DNA from: Crenothrix polyspora | GTDB lineage: Bacteria > Pseudomonadota > Gammaproteobacteria > Methylococcales > Methylomonadaceae | Assembly (NCBI RefSeq): GCF_900163755.1 | Contig: NZ_FUKI01000114.1 | Coordinates: 1-43,973 of the forward strand | DNA: 43,973 bases | Direction: 5' to 3' | Shown: positions 1 to 7,623 of the stretch, piece after piece | Layout of the letters: the number at the start of each line of letters is the position of its first letter | Numbering within the stretch: the first letter of the stretch is position 1 | Translations under genes and position numbers: made by a program | The notes under the pieces: model-generated | What the model was told of the DNA's origin: nothing | What the model saw: the letters and a program-made list of their open reading frames with translations, nothing else | Databases searched by the model: none

Positions 1-640
1 CGGCATAGGCATATTTACCCACAAACACTGGGCCAAAAATAGTGCCTTCAGAAGAATTTGGAAGACGGCGTTTGGCAATGCCAAAATCAATTAATTTAGC
101 TTCCGTTACCTTGCCATCTGCCAAAATAATATTATCGGGGGAAATATCACGGTGAAATATGCCTTTGGCATGGGCAATTGCCAAGCCTTCTGCCAAACGG
201 TTACGCAACTGTAAAACTTCGGTTGTCGTCAATCGGCGTTGTTTTAATAATTGCTTTAATGTCGGCCCTTCCACATATTCCATGACCAAACAATAGCCAT
301 GGATATCATCTTTTTGGAAGCCTTGGTAGCCCACAATCGCCTGATGGCTGATACTGATTAAGGCTTCGGCCTCGCGTTTAAGCAAATCTATAACTTTGGT
401 ATTGGCTTCCGCATTTGTCAAACTGAATGCTGAAGCAATATCCGTAGATAAATGGGTTTTTATGACTTTGATAACGTGTTTAGTATTGCTCAGCTCCTTG
501 TGGTGGGTCAGGTAGGTTATGGCCATGCCTCCCTCACCAAGATTGCTTTCTACTACATAAGTATTGAGCAGTAAACAACCTGGCTCAATACCTTTAGGAA
601 TTTTCGGCGCTTCAATTAGAGTTGCATCATCATTTGTCAT
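1..640 (-). CDS. Ser/Thr protein kinase, partial (C-terminus beyond window)
   Basis: The reading frame starts at ATG 640 and runs off the left edge after 213 residues. It shows a Hanks-type kinase fold: a glycine-rich loop (GEGGMAITYL), a candidate lysine in VIKVIK, the hinge MEYVEG, the catalytic loop HRDISPDN and the metal-binding motif IDFGIAK. The catalytic Asp and Asn and the DFG motif are all present, so it should be an active kinase. It lies 45 bp downstream of the FHA-transglycosylase gene on the same strand and is probably co-transcribed with it. A substrate among the FHA proteins of the locus is likely but inferred. It differs clearly from the second kinase at 28417-29832. Whether it carries a transmembrane segment or sensor domain cannot be seen because the gene is cut by the window edge. 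Confidence 0.85.
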   Translation of the reverse strand, partial: MTNDDATLIEAPKIPKGIEPGCLLLNTYVVESNLGEGGMAITYLTHHKELSNTKHVIKVIKTHLSTDIASAFSLTNAEANTKVIDLLKREAEALISISHQAIVGYQGFQKDDIHGYCLVMEYVEGPTLKQLLKQRRLTTTEVLQLRNRLAEGLAIAHAKGIFHRDISPDNIILADGKVTEAKLIDFGIAKRRLPNSSEGTIFGPVFVGKYAYA

Positions 641-685
641 GTTTTTTACTGGCCAAGTATTTATTAAATTACGTTTTAATCTGTC

Positions 686-2356
686 TTATTCACTTTTTGC
701 CATAGTTAATGCCGTTGGTGATTTAAAATTAAAACCAAAATACTTAGGATCTTCACCAATCACCGCCGCTGAAAAAATATAATAGACATAGTCATAAGTT
801 TCTTTAGGTAGCCTGCTTTTGTATTGTTGGATAAATTTCCAGAAATTTTTATCACGGGGGTTATCCGGCATTTTTTTAACCCAGCTCCGTACCCGGTTTT
901 CACCGAAGTTATAACTGGCGACAACCAATAAGCCGGATGCCTGTGCCTCGGTACTAAAAATATATTTAATGTATTTTGCACCTGCGCGGCTAGCCAAAGC
1001 AAAATTAAAACGCTCATCTTGTTCATCATAGACACGAATACTGGCCATAGGCCCTGGTTTTAAGCCATAATCCTTGCCGGTACTGTCTAAAAATTGCCAA
1101 GCGCCTTTAGCAATACCATAACGGGTTTCAGGACCAATCGCCCGCGAGTTATAACTACTTTCTTGCATGGGTAAGTACAAAAACTGTGTGGGTAGCCCCT
1201 CCTTGTCCAACGCCGACAAAATAGTAGGCCCATAGTTGTTCTTTTCCAATACGGCTATCGCATTGCGCATGCGCGGTGTGCTCTGCCAAAATTTAATATA
1301 GCGCTTAACCTCGGCAACAAAACCATCGGGTAACTCCAACTCGCTTTCACCAAATTCCCTGGCCACTTTGGCAATGAGTTTTTCTTCATAGTTGGAACTG
1401 AATGGTAAGCGGATTCGTAAAGATTCGGCTTCCTGCACATACACTTGATATTTAGCCTTCATATCTTTCAGGTGCATGCGTTCTTGTGCCAAACGGATGC
1501 GTTCTTCCGAGATTTTATGCTGTTCAGCGCGAATACGTTCTTGTTCTACTTTAAATTTATCGCTAGCAACGGCCTTTAATGTTTGATCCAAGATTTCTGC
1601 GCTTCTTTCAAAGGTGATTTCCGATTGTGACAAACTGACTTCGAGGGTTTTTATGTCATAAAACATGCCTAAGGCTAAGTCACGCGCATGGGTCAATTTG
1701 GTTTGCTGGTAACCGACCAGAGCCGCCGACACCAAAAATAAGATGCCTAAAACTGAAATTAATTTTTTGTAATTTTTACTCCGATGCACACGATCTTCAT
1801 TAATCATAATCCGCACCATGCGGGTAAAATCACCGGCATCTTTTACTTCGTCTTTGGAGAGGAGGCGTTGTTTAATGGCTTCTTTGGATAAATTGCCTTG
1901 CGGACTTTCGGTGTGGAATCCCGAAGGAATCGAGGTTTCGCTTTTGACTATTTGGGTTTGTTCATTATCAACTTGATGGGTTGATTGAATTTTTAGCGTG
2001 ATCCCCGTTTTTCCTAATGTAACTAAAGCCGGTAAATGTAATCTTTCCTTGTGTTGAATTTGTCTGTCGTGTAGATAAATGCCGTTGGCACTATTCAGGT
2101 CGTAGATCCACCAATCGCCTTGCTCTTTTTTAACTTCAAGGTGATGGCGGCTAATTTTTTCATTTTGTAGGGTGATGCTGTTGTCTTGGGCACGCCCCAC
2201 TGTAAAACCCTGTGGAAACAGTTTTTCTGGGCTCGTTTGTCCCTCATTACCGTCAATAATACTGACTATTAACCCTGCTTGAAATATTACCGTGCGATCC
2301 AAATCGTCATCATTTTGGGAAAGGTTTTTCTTTATGATGGTTTTATCGTCCTGCAT
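686..2356 (-). CDS. Membrane-anchored FHA domain / SLT lytic transglycosylase fusion
   Basis: This 556-residue protein has three parts. An N-terminal FHA phosphothreonine-binding domain (about residues 48-122) shows GRAQDNSITL, ISRHHLE and DLNSANGIYL. One transmembrane segment lies at about 198-215, followed by a charged Glu/Arg/Lys-rich coiled coil at about 245-315. A soluble lytic transglycosylase domain (about 375-545) has the catalytic Glu399 in the motif MQESSYN and the GIAKGAWQF motif. The topology implied is cytoplasmic FHA and periplasmic murein-cleaving domain. Lytic transglycosylases open peptidoglycan for T6SS assembly in several species. A direct fusion to an FHA domain suggests that opening could be recruited or gated by Thr phosphorylation, which is inference. 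A kinase gene follows 45 bp downstream. The start follows a weak GGGA Shine-Dalgarno sequence. Confidence 0.85.
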   Translation of the reverse strand: MQDDKTIIKKNLSQNDDDLDRTVIFQAGLIVSIIDGNEGQTSPEKLFPQGFTVGRAQDNSITLQNEKISRHHLEVKKEQGDWWIYDLNSANGIYLHDRQIQHKERLHLPALVTLGKTGITLKIQSTHQVDNEQTQIVKSETSIPSGFHTESPQGNLSKEAIKQRLLSKDEVKDAGDFTRMVRIMINEDRVHRSKNYKKLISVLGILFLVSAALVGYQQTKLTHARDLALGMFYDIKTLEVSLSQSEITFERSAEILDQTLKAVASDKFKVEQERIRAEQHKISEERIRLAQERMHLKDMKAKYQVYVQEAESLRIRLPFSSNYEEKLIAKVAREFGESELELPDGFVAEVKRYIKFWQSTPRMRNAIAVLEKNNYGPTILSALDKEGLPTQFLYLPMQESSYNSRAIGPETRYGIAKGAWQFLDSTGKDYGLKPGPMASIRVYDEQDERFNFALASRAGAKYIKYIFSTEAQASGLLVVASYNFGENRVRSWVKKMPDNPRDKNFWKFIQQYKSRLPKETYDYVYYIFSAAVIGEDPKYFGFNFKSPTALTMAKSE

Positions 2357-2408
2357 GTCGATTCCCGTTTAAATGGTTATAGGGATAATCTCATTGGGGA
2401 AGTAAGCA

Positions 2409-3662
2409 CTATAAAAGCCGTTGCTGATTTTTACCGATAGCTCTGGTTTCAAACAAGGGTGCCGTGGCTTGCATCAACGCCAATTCTAACGCCGCCGCTT
2501 GCCGTTGCCGTTGCTTACCGGTTTTTAACACCGTTTGACACTGCGCCATGTCGATCGATTTACCCCATAAATAGCGATTATTGGCTTTGAATTGCTGCTG
2601 GTTTTGCTGCCACCAGCGTTCCATCAGCGGTGGATTTGGACAGGGTAAATCCTCATCTGGAGCCATCGCCACATTCTCATCGCCTGTATCTTCTGTCGGC
2701 CCAGCGGTAAAGTCAGCGGGCATTTCACCTTCCAACCCATCATAGGCAATATCAACGCCACTAATAAAACTGAAGGCTTCGCCCGCAATTTTTGCCAGTT
2801 CCGGTGTGGCCATTTGCTTAATTAACCAGGGCATGTACAAAGGATCGCCGCTGACACCAATACCGATAATAGCTTCGCGCAGCCTACTATCGCTGGTGAC
2901 CAAAACCTTGAGTAGTTCTCTCACCTGATGTGGCTCAAGTACCCGACAAACGATATGTAAAGCCTTAATGGTAAATTCAGACGCTTGTAACACATGATTT
3001 TGTAAGGATTGTAGCGCCCTGCCCCTATCCCCTAACAATACCGCTACCCATGCCGCCCAAAAACTAATCGTGGGATTAGGCTCATTCACTTGATCTAGGA
3101 TGATGGGTTTTAAATCGACCCGCGCCAGTTCCCCAGCCGCCCTTAAAGCTCTGGTTCTTAATCCAACATCCTCATCTATAATCGCCTGCTCTAAAAATTT
3201 ACCTGGATTCACACGGTGAATCGCACACACAGCAATACCCACCCGCCGCCATAGCGGCGATTGGGACACTAAGAGTCCATTAACTTTACCTTGTAAAAGC
3301 GGCGGCGCTACCCAACCAAAAGCAGACACCAAGCCATTGACTAACGCGGGTGTGGTTTCAACAATTTGGTATACCGCGTTAATGCGTTCAATGCGGTTAC
3401 CTTCTAACGCTAAAATACCGGCCACAAACGCTTCACCGGCTTCTTTGGCCGCTTCAAGATTGGCTATGCTGACATCCCAGCCATAATCACCGGCAATTCT
3501 TAAGCCATCAATGTGCGCTTCAACGCGGTTATCGAGTTTGGCTAAATCTTTTAGGCTGTAATGCGGCGCATGAATAGCCCTATTTCGTAACAGCCAGAGA
3601 AAAGCGGCTTCTTCAGCGTGTTGATCGATGATGTGTGGAATGACTGGGTGGATATTATTCAT
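2409..3662 (-). CDS. TIGR02270-type HEAT-repeat protein, T6SS-associated
   Basis: This 417-residue protein has no signal peptide and no membrane segment. It is built of alpha-helical pairs resembling HEAT repeats (for example RTRALRAAGELARVDL and FWAAWVAVLLGDRGRALQSL). The C-terminal part contains PNPPLMERWWQQNQQQF and a WGKSIDMAQCQTVLKTGKQRQRQAAALELAL region, which I recognise from the TIGR02270 family, a family of unknown function that is nearly confined to T6SS gene clusters. It lies between the FHA-transglycosylase gene and the cyclase-like gene on the same strand. A scaffold or effector-adaptor role is plausible, but nothing in the sequence proves it. Confidence 0.7.
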   Translation of the reverse strand: MNNIHPVIPHIIDQHAEEAAFLWLLRNRAIHAPHYSLKDLAKLDNRVEAHIDGLRIAGDYGWDVSIANLEAAKEAGEAFVAGILALEGNRIERINAVYQIVETTPALVNGLVSAFGWVAPPLLQGKVNGLLVSQSPLWRRVGIAVCAIHRVNPGKFLEQAIIDEDVGLRTRALRAAGELARVDLKPIILDQVNEPNPTISFWAAWVAVLLGDRGRALQSLQNHVLQASEFTIKALHIVCRVLEPHQVRELLKVLVTSDSRLREAIIGIGVSGDPLYMPWLIKQMATPELAKIAGEAFSFISGVDIAYDGLEGEMPADFTAGPTEDTGDENVAMAPDEDLPCPNPPLMERWWQQNQQQFKANNRYLWGKSIDMAQCQTVLKTGKQRQRQAAALELALMQATAPLFETRAIGKNQQRLL

Positions 3663-3757
3663 AAATCTGGTTTCATATTATCGTTTTACCAATACTAGAT
3701 TATTCAGGTGTTCCAATTAATTGACGAGCATATCATCTTGTTACTCCCAAACTCCCT

Positions 3758-4588
3758 TTACAACACATTACGGTAAAATTGTTCATGTTCGAATTGGCTC
3801 GCCAATATTTTCAGCCATTGACCATTTTCCTGCTTGGCTAAAATGGCCAGCACCGGTTCAAAAGTCTGGCCTGATTTCCCTAAGTTAAGCTGTTCCCCGT
3901 GATTTACCATCAGTGCGCCCAATAAATCTGGGCTTATACTTTCAATACGGTTATTGATATAGGTTGCCACGCGGAAAGATAATTGGCTTTCTTTGTTGTC
4001 TACAAACAGACGTTCGTATGCCTCTAACCCCATTGAGCTTGGTCTCATGGTTGAACCTAATTTGGATGCCAGAGGGTTAAGGGCGTTTGGATCAAAGGCT
4101 TTACTTGCTGGAATAATCGCATACAAATCATAATCCCCGTGTATGTACCTTGGTATTAGCAAGCCCATGTCCACTAAAGCCACGCAGCCGTAATGCTTAT
4201 GATCAGTATTTGTTTGCAGTAGATAAGGCGTATGACAACCACGGGGCTGGCGTTGATCGTCGAACCCCATCGTGTTAGAAGGCACTGTGATTAAGTGCTG
4301 ACATTTTGACCATTTTTTTTGTGCGGAGGCCAACCGTTCACCCGTAAATGCAAGGGGTTGTACAAATGGCGAGCAGACCAGGCCTGCAAGTTGATAGCGC
4401 CCCACATTTTGATTGGCGGTTTTAGCTTTCATATCGGCACGTTTGCCAGTATAGCCGCGTTTCCCTACCCAGTTCAGGGCCGCTTGCCCTGTCTTACGTA
4501 CTAGGATATGGCAATTAAACTCTTGTGCCGCCGCAATAAAGATATTGATGTGGTTGGGATGTATAAAATCAATGTAATTTAGATTCAT
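3758..4588 (-). CDS. Putative edema factor/CyaA/ExoY-like nucleotidyl cyclase (candidate T6SS effector)
   Basis: This 276-residue soluble protein has a strong Shine-Dalgarno sequence (GGGAG, 5 nt before ATG 4588). In the order expected for class II adenylyl cyclase toxins it shows: ILVR (Arg31), GYTGKRADMKAKTA (Lys49 and Lys56, spaced 7 like CyaA Lys58/Lys65), QLAGLV, then GDYDLYAIIP (Asp152 and Asp154, matching the metal-binding DxD of CyaA, ADIDMFAIMP), then VNHGEQLN (His230 and Asn235, matching NHGTEQxN of edema factor with one residue missing). These enzymes make cAMP or other cyclic nucleotides from NTPs and usually need a eukaryotic activator. Oddities: Lys54 stands where CyaA has His63, and the protein is shorter than ExoY or the CyaA catalytic domain. 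No signal peptide or PAAR/VgrG fusion is visible, so T6SS delivery is inferred from context. Fold fairly likely; activity unproven. Confidence 0.6.
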   Translation of the reverse strand: MNLNYIDFIHPNHINIFIAAAQEFNCHILVRKTGQAALNWVGKRGYTGKRADMKAKTANQNVGRYQLAGLVCSPFVQPLAFTGERLASAQKKWSKCQHLITVPSNTMGFDDQRQPRGCHTPYLLQTNTDHKHYGCVALVDMGLLIPRYIHGDYDLYAIIPASKAFDPNALNPLASKLGSTMRPSSMGLEAYERLFVDNKESQLSFRVATYINNRIESISPDLLGALMVNHGEQLNLGKSGQTFEPVLAILAKQENGQWLKILASQFEHEQFYRNVL

Positions 4589-4786
4589 TGTTACTCCCTT
4601 CAGTTACAGTTGCGGCTTAAGTATTTAGGGTACTTACAGAGTAAATATTCGTCCAGCCCCTTATGAAAACTATATATTTCAATAGCTTATTTTTTTGCAT
4701 GTCTTATTATTTATAATCTAATTATAAAATAATCAATAACTTGCAAATGTCAATAAGGTGGCTGGGTGAATATTTACCTTACAGAT

Positions 4787-5431
4787 TTACGTAATACTCG
4801 CATCTAATATTACATCACCGTAAGGTACTCCAGGCTTAGCTCCGTGATCGGTATCTTTATCCAAAGCTCGTTGGCGTTTTAGCATTGTTGCATTGGCATT
4901 GGTGACTAAGCTAGGAATTTTGTTTATGTCTTTTCCAATTAATTCCGATGCAAGTGCATTAGCCTCTTCTATGGCTATATCTACATGCCGTTGTTCATGT
5001 ATCCTGAGTTTGGCTAACATGTTATCCCATTCATTTTGGGCTGCTTTTGATGCAGCCTGGTATCCTGTCCAGGTGGGCAAACGCAAAACTAGATTGGCAT
5101 ATAATTTAACATCCAGATCGGTTGTATCACCTAGTGGAATTGGATCTGTTTTTAACGTCCCTCCACCTTGCCCCCATTGAGGTAAACGGTTCAATGCGGC
5201 AAATGCTTCTGCCAGCGTTTTACCGTTGATGGTGATAGCAGGTGTATTGGTAGGATTTGGCAGCTCCCAGTCCTTGGTAACCGATGCGATAGTACGTTTA
5301 CCAGCAAATGGAATGATGTTTGAGCCAATATTTATTGGTGTTGAACTGTTAGATAATGTTCCTTGTTGAGATTGTATATTACTTGAAAACGGATTCATCC
5401 CTAATATTCCTGGAATTATTGAACCGGCCAT
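4787..5431 (-). CDS. DUF922-type zinc metallopeptidase, candidate T6SS effector
   Basis: This 214-residue protein has a good ribosome binding site (AGGAG, 6 nt before ATG 5431). The first ~60 residues are Ser/Asn/Pro-rich and flexible, with no signal peptide. The conserved part contains LPTWTGYQ, then a zincin motif HEQRH (145-149) in the helix RIHEQRHVDIAIEEA, and a downstream DKDTDHG (191-197). This matches DUF922, a family of putative Zn-dependent peptidases with HExxH followed by a D-x-x-T-x-H-G element. The lack of a signal peptide and the location between the DUF4150 toxin cluster and the cyclase-like gene fit a secreted T6SS effector, but that is inference. No obvious immunity partner is adjacent; the small gene upstream is a DUF2442 fragment. 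Confidence 0.65.
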   Translation of the reverse strand: MAGSIIPGILGMNPFSSNIQSQQGTLSNSSTPINIGSNIIPFAGKRTIASVTKDWELPNPTNTPAITINGKTLAEAFAALNRLPQWGQGGGTLKTDPIPLGDTTDLDVKLYANLVLRLPTWTGYQAASKAAQNEWDNMLAKLRIHEQRHVDIAIEEANALASELIGKDINKIPSLVTNANATMLKRQRALDKDTDHGAKPGVPYGDVILDASIT

Positions 5432-5485
5432 ACTATCTCCTAAGTAGAAAATTATATTAAGCTATTGAATTTTTTAGATATTTAA

Positions 5486-5677
5486 TCAGGATTTCCGCAA
5501 GAGGAATCTATTTTTTATCTTTTCCTTGATTATTAAGATTACCCCCCCTAATTTAAAACTAAACACGCCGGTTAAGTGCGTTTTTTCAAATAACACTTTA
5601 CCGGTTGTGCCATCTTTAAAAGATACGCCCAAACTTAAATCAGATTCTGGCACAACCTTGACAACATCCCAATACAT
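5486..5677 (-). pseudogene. DUF2442-like protein, C-terminally altered
   Basis: This 63-codon gene is preceded by GGGGA. Residues 1-40 match the start of DUF2442 proteins: an MYWDVVKVVP opening, FKDGTTGKV and LTGVFSF. The family normally continues with a conserved tail that reads roughly like IxWPNGxDLxP, and that tail is absent. Similarity stops exactly where the coding strand has a run of seven G (C7 at 5542-5548 on the plus strand), after which the sequence becomes VILIIKEKIKNRF. A frameshift in the homopolymer is therefore plausible, although the other two frames also hit stops quickly and do not restore the family tail. Probably a decayed gene; a working short protein cannot be excluded. 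Confidence 0.45.
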
Positions 5678-5834
5678 ACAATCCCCTATTTCAATGGTAG
5701 GATTTTTTTAGGTTGCTGTCTTGCCACACAAATGAAAAACAACAACAGTCTACTAAAACCACCGTCGATAGCTGCACTGCATCATAAAAAATCCCAATTC
5801 CATAGATGTCCAGAAATAAAATATTCGTTGCAAT

Positions 5835-5857
5835 CCGTAAACGGTTCCGATTTACGG
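5835..5857. terminator. Hairpin next to the RAYT stop codon
   Basis: A perfect 7-bp inverted repeat (CCGTAAA / TTTACGG) with a 9-nt loop lies immediately after the stop of the RAYT gene. There is no clear T-run, so it is either a weak terminator or the remnant of a REP-like palindrome. Confidence 0.3.
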
Positions 5858-5858
5858 G

Positions 5859-6404
5859 TTACAAACTATCCGACGTACGGCCGTCATAATCCAACGATTC
5901 ATCTTCAAAACCCATCCAGTCGACCGGATACATCTCCATCCTCACATATCGGTGAAATGAGGAATATGGCCAATCGATTACGCGATCTACCAGCTTATGT
6001 TTCACCGGATTAAAGTGAATATAATCCAAATGATTGGCATAATCCCGTTCATCACGGATCGCATGTTCCCAAAACCGTCGTTGCCAAATGCCGCGCTCCT
6101 GTTTTTGAATCCGGCTTTTAGAAATCCGCTCCCCCGATTCAATCCTTCGGGAAAAAGCGGATTTAATTTGCCGCCAACGTAAACTAAAATCATCGTCACC
6201 TTCTGGTAAAGTCCATACCGTGTGTAAATGGTCGGGCAAAATCACAATGGCATCTATTTGAAACGGATGATCCTTTTTGACCGTGCGGAAAGCATCCCGC
6301 AATAGATCAACTTGTTCCGTTAACAATTTCCGCTTCCTCTCAACCAAATTCACCGTGAAAAAGTAAGTCCCTCCCTTCACCCGATAGCGTCGATAATCAG
6401 TCAT
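5859..6404 (-). CDS. REP-associated tyrosine transposase (RAYT, Y1-type HUH)
   Basis: This 181-residue protein has the RAYT layout: a YRRYRVKGGTYFFTVNL opening, the HUH motif in PDHLHTVWTLPEGD (His59 and His61), the WQRRFWEHAIRDERD block and the catalytic Tyr128 in LDYIHFNPVKH. RAYTs are single-copy, domesticated relatives of IS200/IS605 transposases that act on REP palindromes. Three REP-like palindromes lie within 290 bp of its start codon, the classic arrangement. It sits between the beta-propeller gene and the DUF2442 fragment and interrupts the accessory-gene series, which suggests later insertion or a passenger role rather than T6SS function. Confidence 0.88.
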   Translation of the reverse strand: MTDYRRYRVKGGTYFFTVNLVERKRKLLTEQVDLLRDAFRTVKKDHPFQIDAIVILPDHLHTVWTLPEGDDDFSLRWRQIKSAFSRRIESGERISKSRIQKQERGIWQRRFWEHAIRDERDYANHLDYIHFNPVKHKLVDRVIDWPYSSFHRYVRMEMYPVDWMGFEDESLDYDGRTSDSL

Positions 6405-6434
6405 TTACCCAATTTTTTTGTTTAACGAAAATAG

Positions 6435-6470
6435 GCGTAGGATGGGTAGAGGCGTGAGCCGAAACCCATC
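6435..6470 (+). repeat. REP-like palindrome 1
   Basis: The sequence starts CGTAGGATGGGTAGAGGCG and ends GCCGAAACCCATC. The arms GATGGGT and ACCCATC pair around a GGCGTGAGCC core. It has the CGTAG head typical of RAYT-associated REPs and lies 31 bp from the RAYT start codon. Confidence 0.8.
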
Positions 6471-6562
6471 AAATCCATGCTCATAATCCGTTCATGCCAA
6501 AATGAAGTGAACCATCCCTTTCAACCAAATCAAATATCATCACACACCGTGCCTTCGTTTGT

Positions 6563-6597
6563 GATGGGTTTCGGCTCACGCCTCTACCCATCTTACG
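6563..6597 (-). repeat. REP-like palindrome 2 (inverted relative to copy 1)
   Basis: This is the reverse complement of copy 1 almost base for base: GATGGGTTTCGGCTCACG, then CCTCTACCCATCTTACG. Copies 1 and 2 form a head-to-head pair (BIME arrangement) 92 bp apart. Confidence 0.8.
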
Positions 6598-6658
6598 GTC
6601 TTACGGTCTTGTCATTCCAACCGTCCGCCAACATCCATAACATTGTGCCGCCGTTTTT

Positions 6659-6690
6659 GATGGGTTTCGTTCCACTCTACCCATCTTACG
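6659..6690 (-). repeat. REP-like palindrome 3 (diverged)
   Basis: GATGGGTTTCGTTCCACTCT followed by ACCCATCTTACG, in the same orientation as copy 2. It has a changed central loop and ends 18 bp from the stop codon of the beta-propeller gene. The stretch 6405-6707 otherwise holds no gene. Confidence 0.7.
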
Positions 6691-6707
6691 TGTTACCGGT
6701 TACAGGG

Positions 6708-7604
6708 CTATTCAGTAGCAATCCTCGTCCATGAATTGCCGTTAAAAATAAGAATGTCTTTTTCACCGAAACTAAACAAATTACCCTCAAGCACTTGTAA
6801 TCGATAATGCGTACCATGAAAACCATCTATATAGATGTCTATTTGTTCCAATTCATTATTAACTAACCGATATATTCCGCGCTGTGAGGAAAAATACAGA
6901 CTATTTTTATACTCTACTACAGACCATAAATCATCACTGATAAAACCATCTGCTATCAGATCCCACCTGTCACCAATACCACGGATAATAATTCCAGCTC
7001 TTCCACAAAAAACTATATCATCACTAGAAGTTATCACTCCATCAGATAGTATAATATTAGTAGGACTGTTTTTATTAGACCAATCAGAACCATTGTATTG
7101 CCAGATTTCGCCACGCCATCCAGCAGCGTATATCGAGTTGCCAATTTCTCCCAATAAAACTTGAAAACCAACGAATTCCGTTGCATTAGCATTCAAGATT
7201 CCATTATGTATCGAAACCCAATTATTAGCACTAAGTCGTCTATATACCTGACGCCCCATTCCAGAAGCATATAGTGAACCATTAATGGAGGATAATTTAA
7301 GAAGAGGTAGATTTACATCTCGGGATATAACCTCCGTACTTTGCTGACCGCCACCCACAAACAATAATTCACCGTTTTCATTGAGAAGTACAAATTTATT
7401 CGGAGGTATCCCGATTACTCCAAGACTTGAAACTCTGCTCTTACAAGATACTCCCGCAATCCATTTATCAATATGCCATACAGCAAAAAAAGAAACATTT
7501 GGATTTGACAAACGATCTTTCGAGTCCAATATGATTACACCGATTAAATCTGATGACCTCGCTATACCATCTGCAATTAAATTATGCTCATCTTTCAATA
7601 TCAT
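6708..7604 (-). CDS. Beta-propeller-like protein, probable immunity protein for the HNH toxin
   Basis: This 298-residue protein has no signal peptide. It is made of repeated beta-rich blades: SLYASGMGRQVYRR, SIYAAGWRGEIWQYNGSDW, DIVFCGRAGIIIRG, SLYFSSQRGIYR and NLFSFGEKDILIFNGNSW. Each has the pattern hydrophobic strand, Gly, strand, Trp typical of WD40-like or Kelch-like propellers. It starts 19 bp after the stop of the DUF4150-HNH gene on the same strand, the position expected for a cognate immunity protein. The sequence itself does not identify a known Imm family, so the immunity role rests on gene order alone. Its base composition is more AT-rich than that of the tss genes, as often seen for toxin-immunity cargo. 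Confidence 0.6.
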   Translation of the reverse strand: MILKDEHNLIADGIARSSDLIGVIILDSKDRLSNPNVSFFAVWHIDKWIAGVSCKSRVSSLGVIGIPPNKFVLLNENGELLFVGGGQQSTEVISRDVNLPLLKLSSINGSLYASGMGRQVYRRLSANNWVSIHNGILNANATEFVGFQVLLGEIGNSIYAAGWRGEIWQYNGSDWSNKNSPTNIILSDGVITSSDDIVFCGRAGIIIRGIGDRWDLIADGFISDDLWSVVEYKNSLYFSSQRGIYRLVNNELEQIDIYIDGFHGTHYRLQVLEGNLFSFGEKDILIFNGNSWTRIATE

Positions 7605-7623
7605 TAAAAATACCCAAAATAAT

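Noticed and set aside
5732-6013. Small plus-strand frame overlapping the RAYT 3' end
   Set aside because: No ribosome binding site, low-complexity content and mostly antisense to the RAYT gene.
5859-6404. Complete IS200/IS605 insertion sequence
   Set aside because: The protein is RAYT-like, there is no TnpB or matching IS end, and REP palindromes flank only one side.
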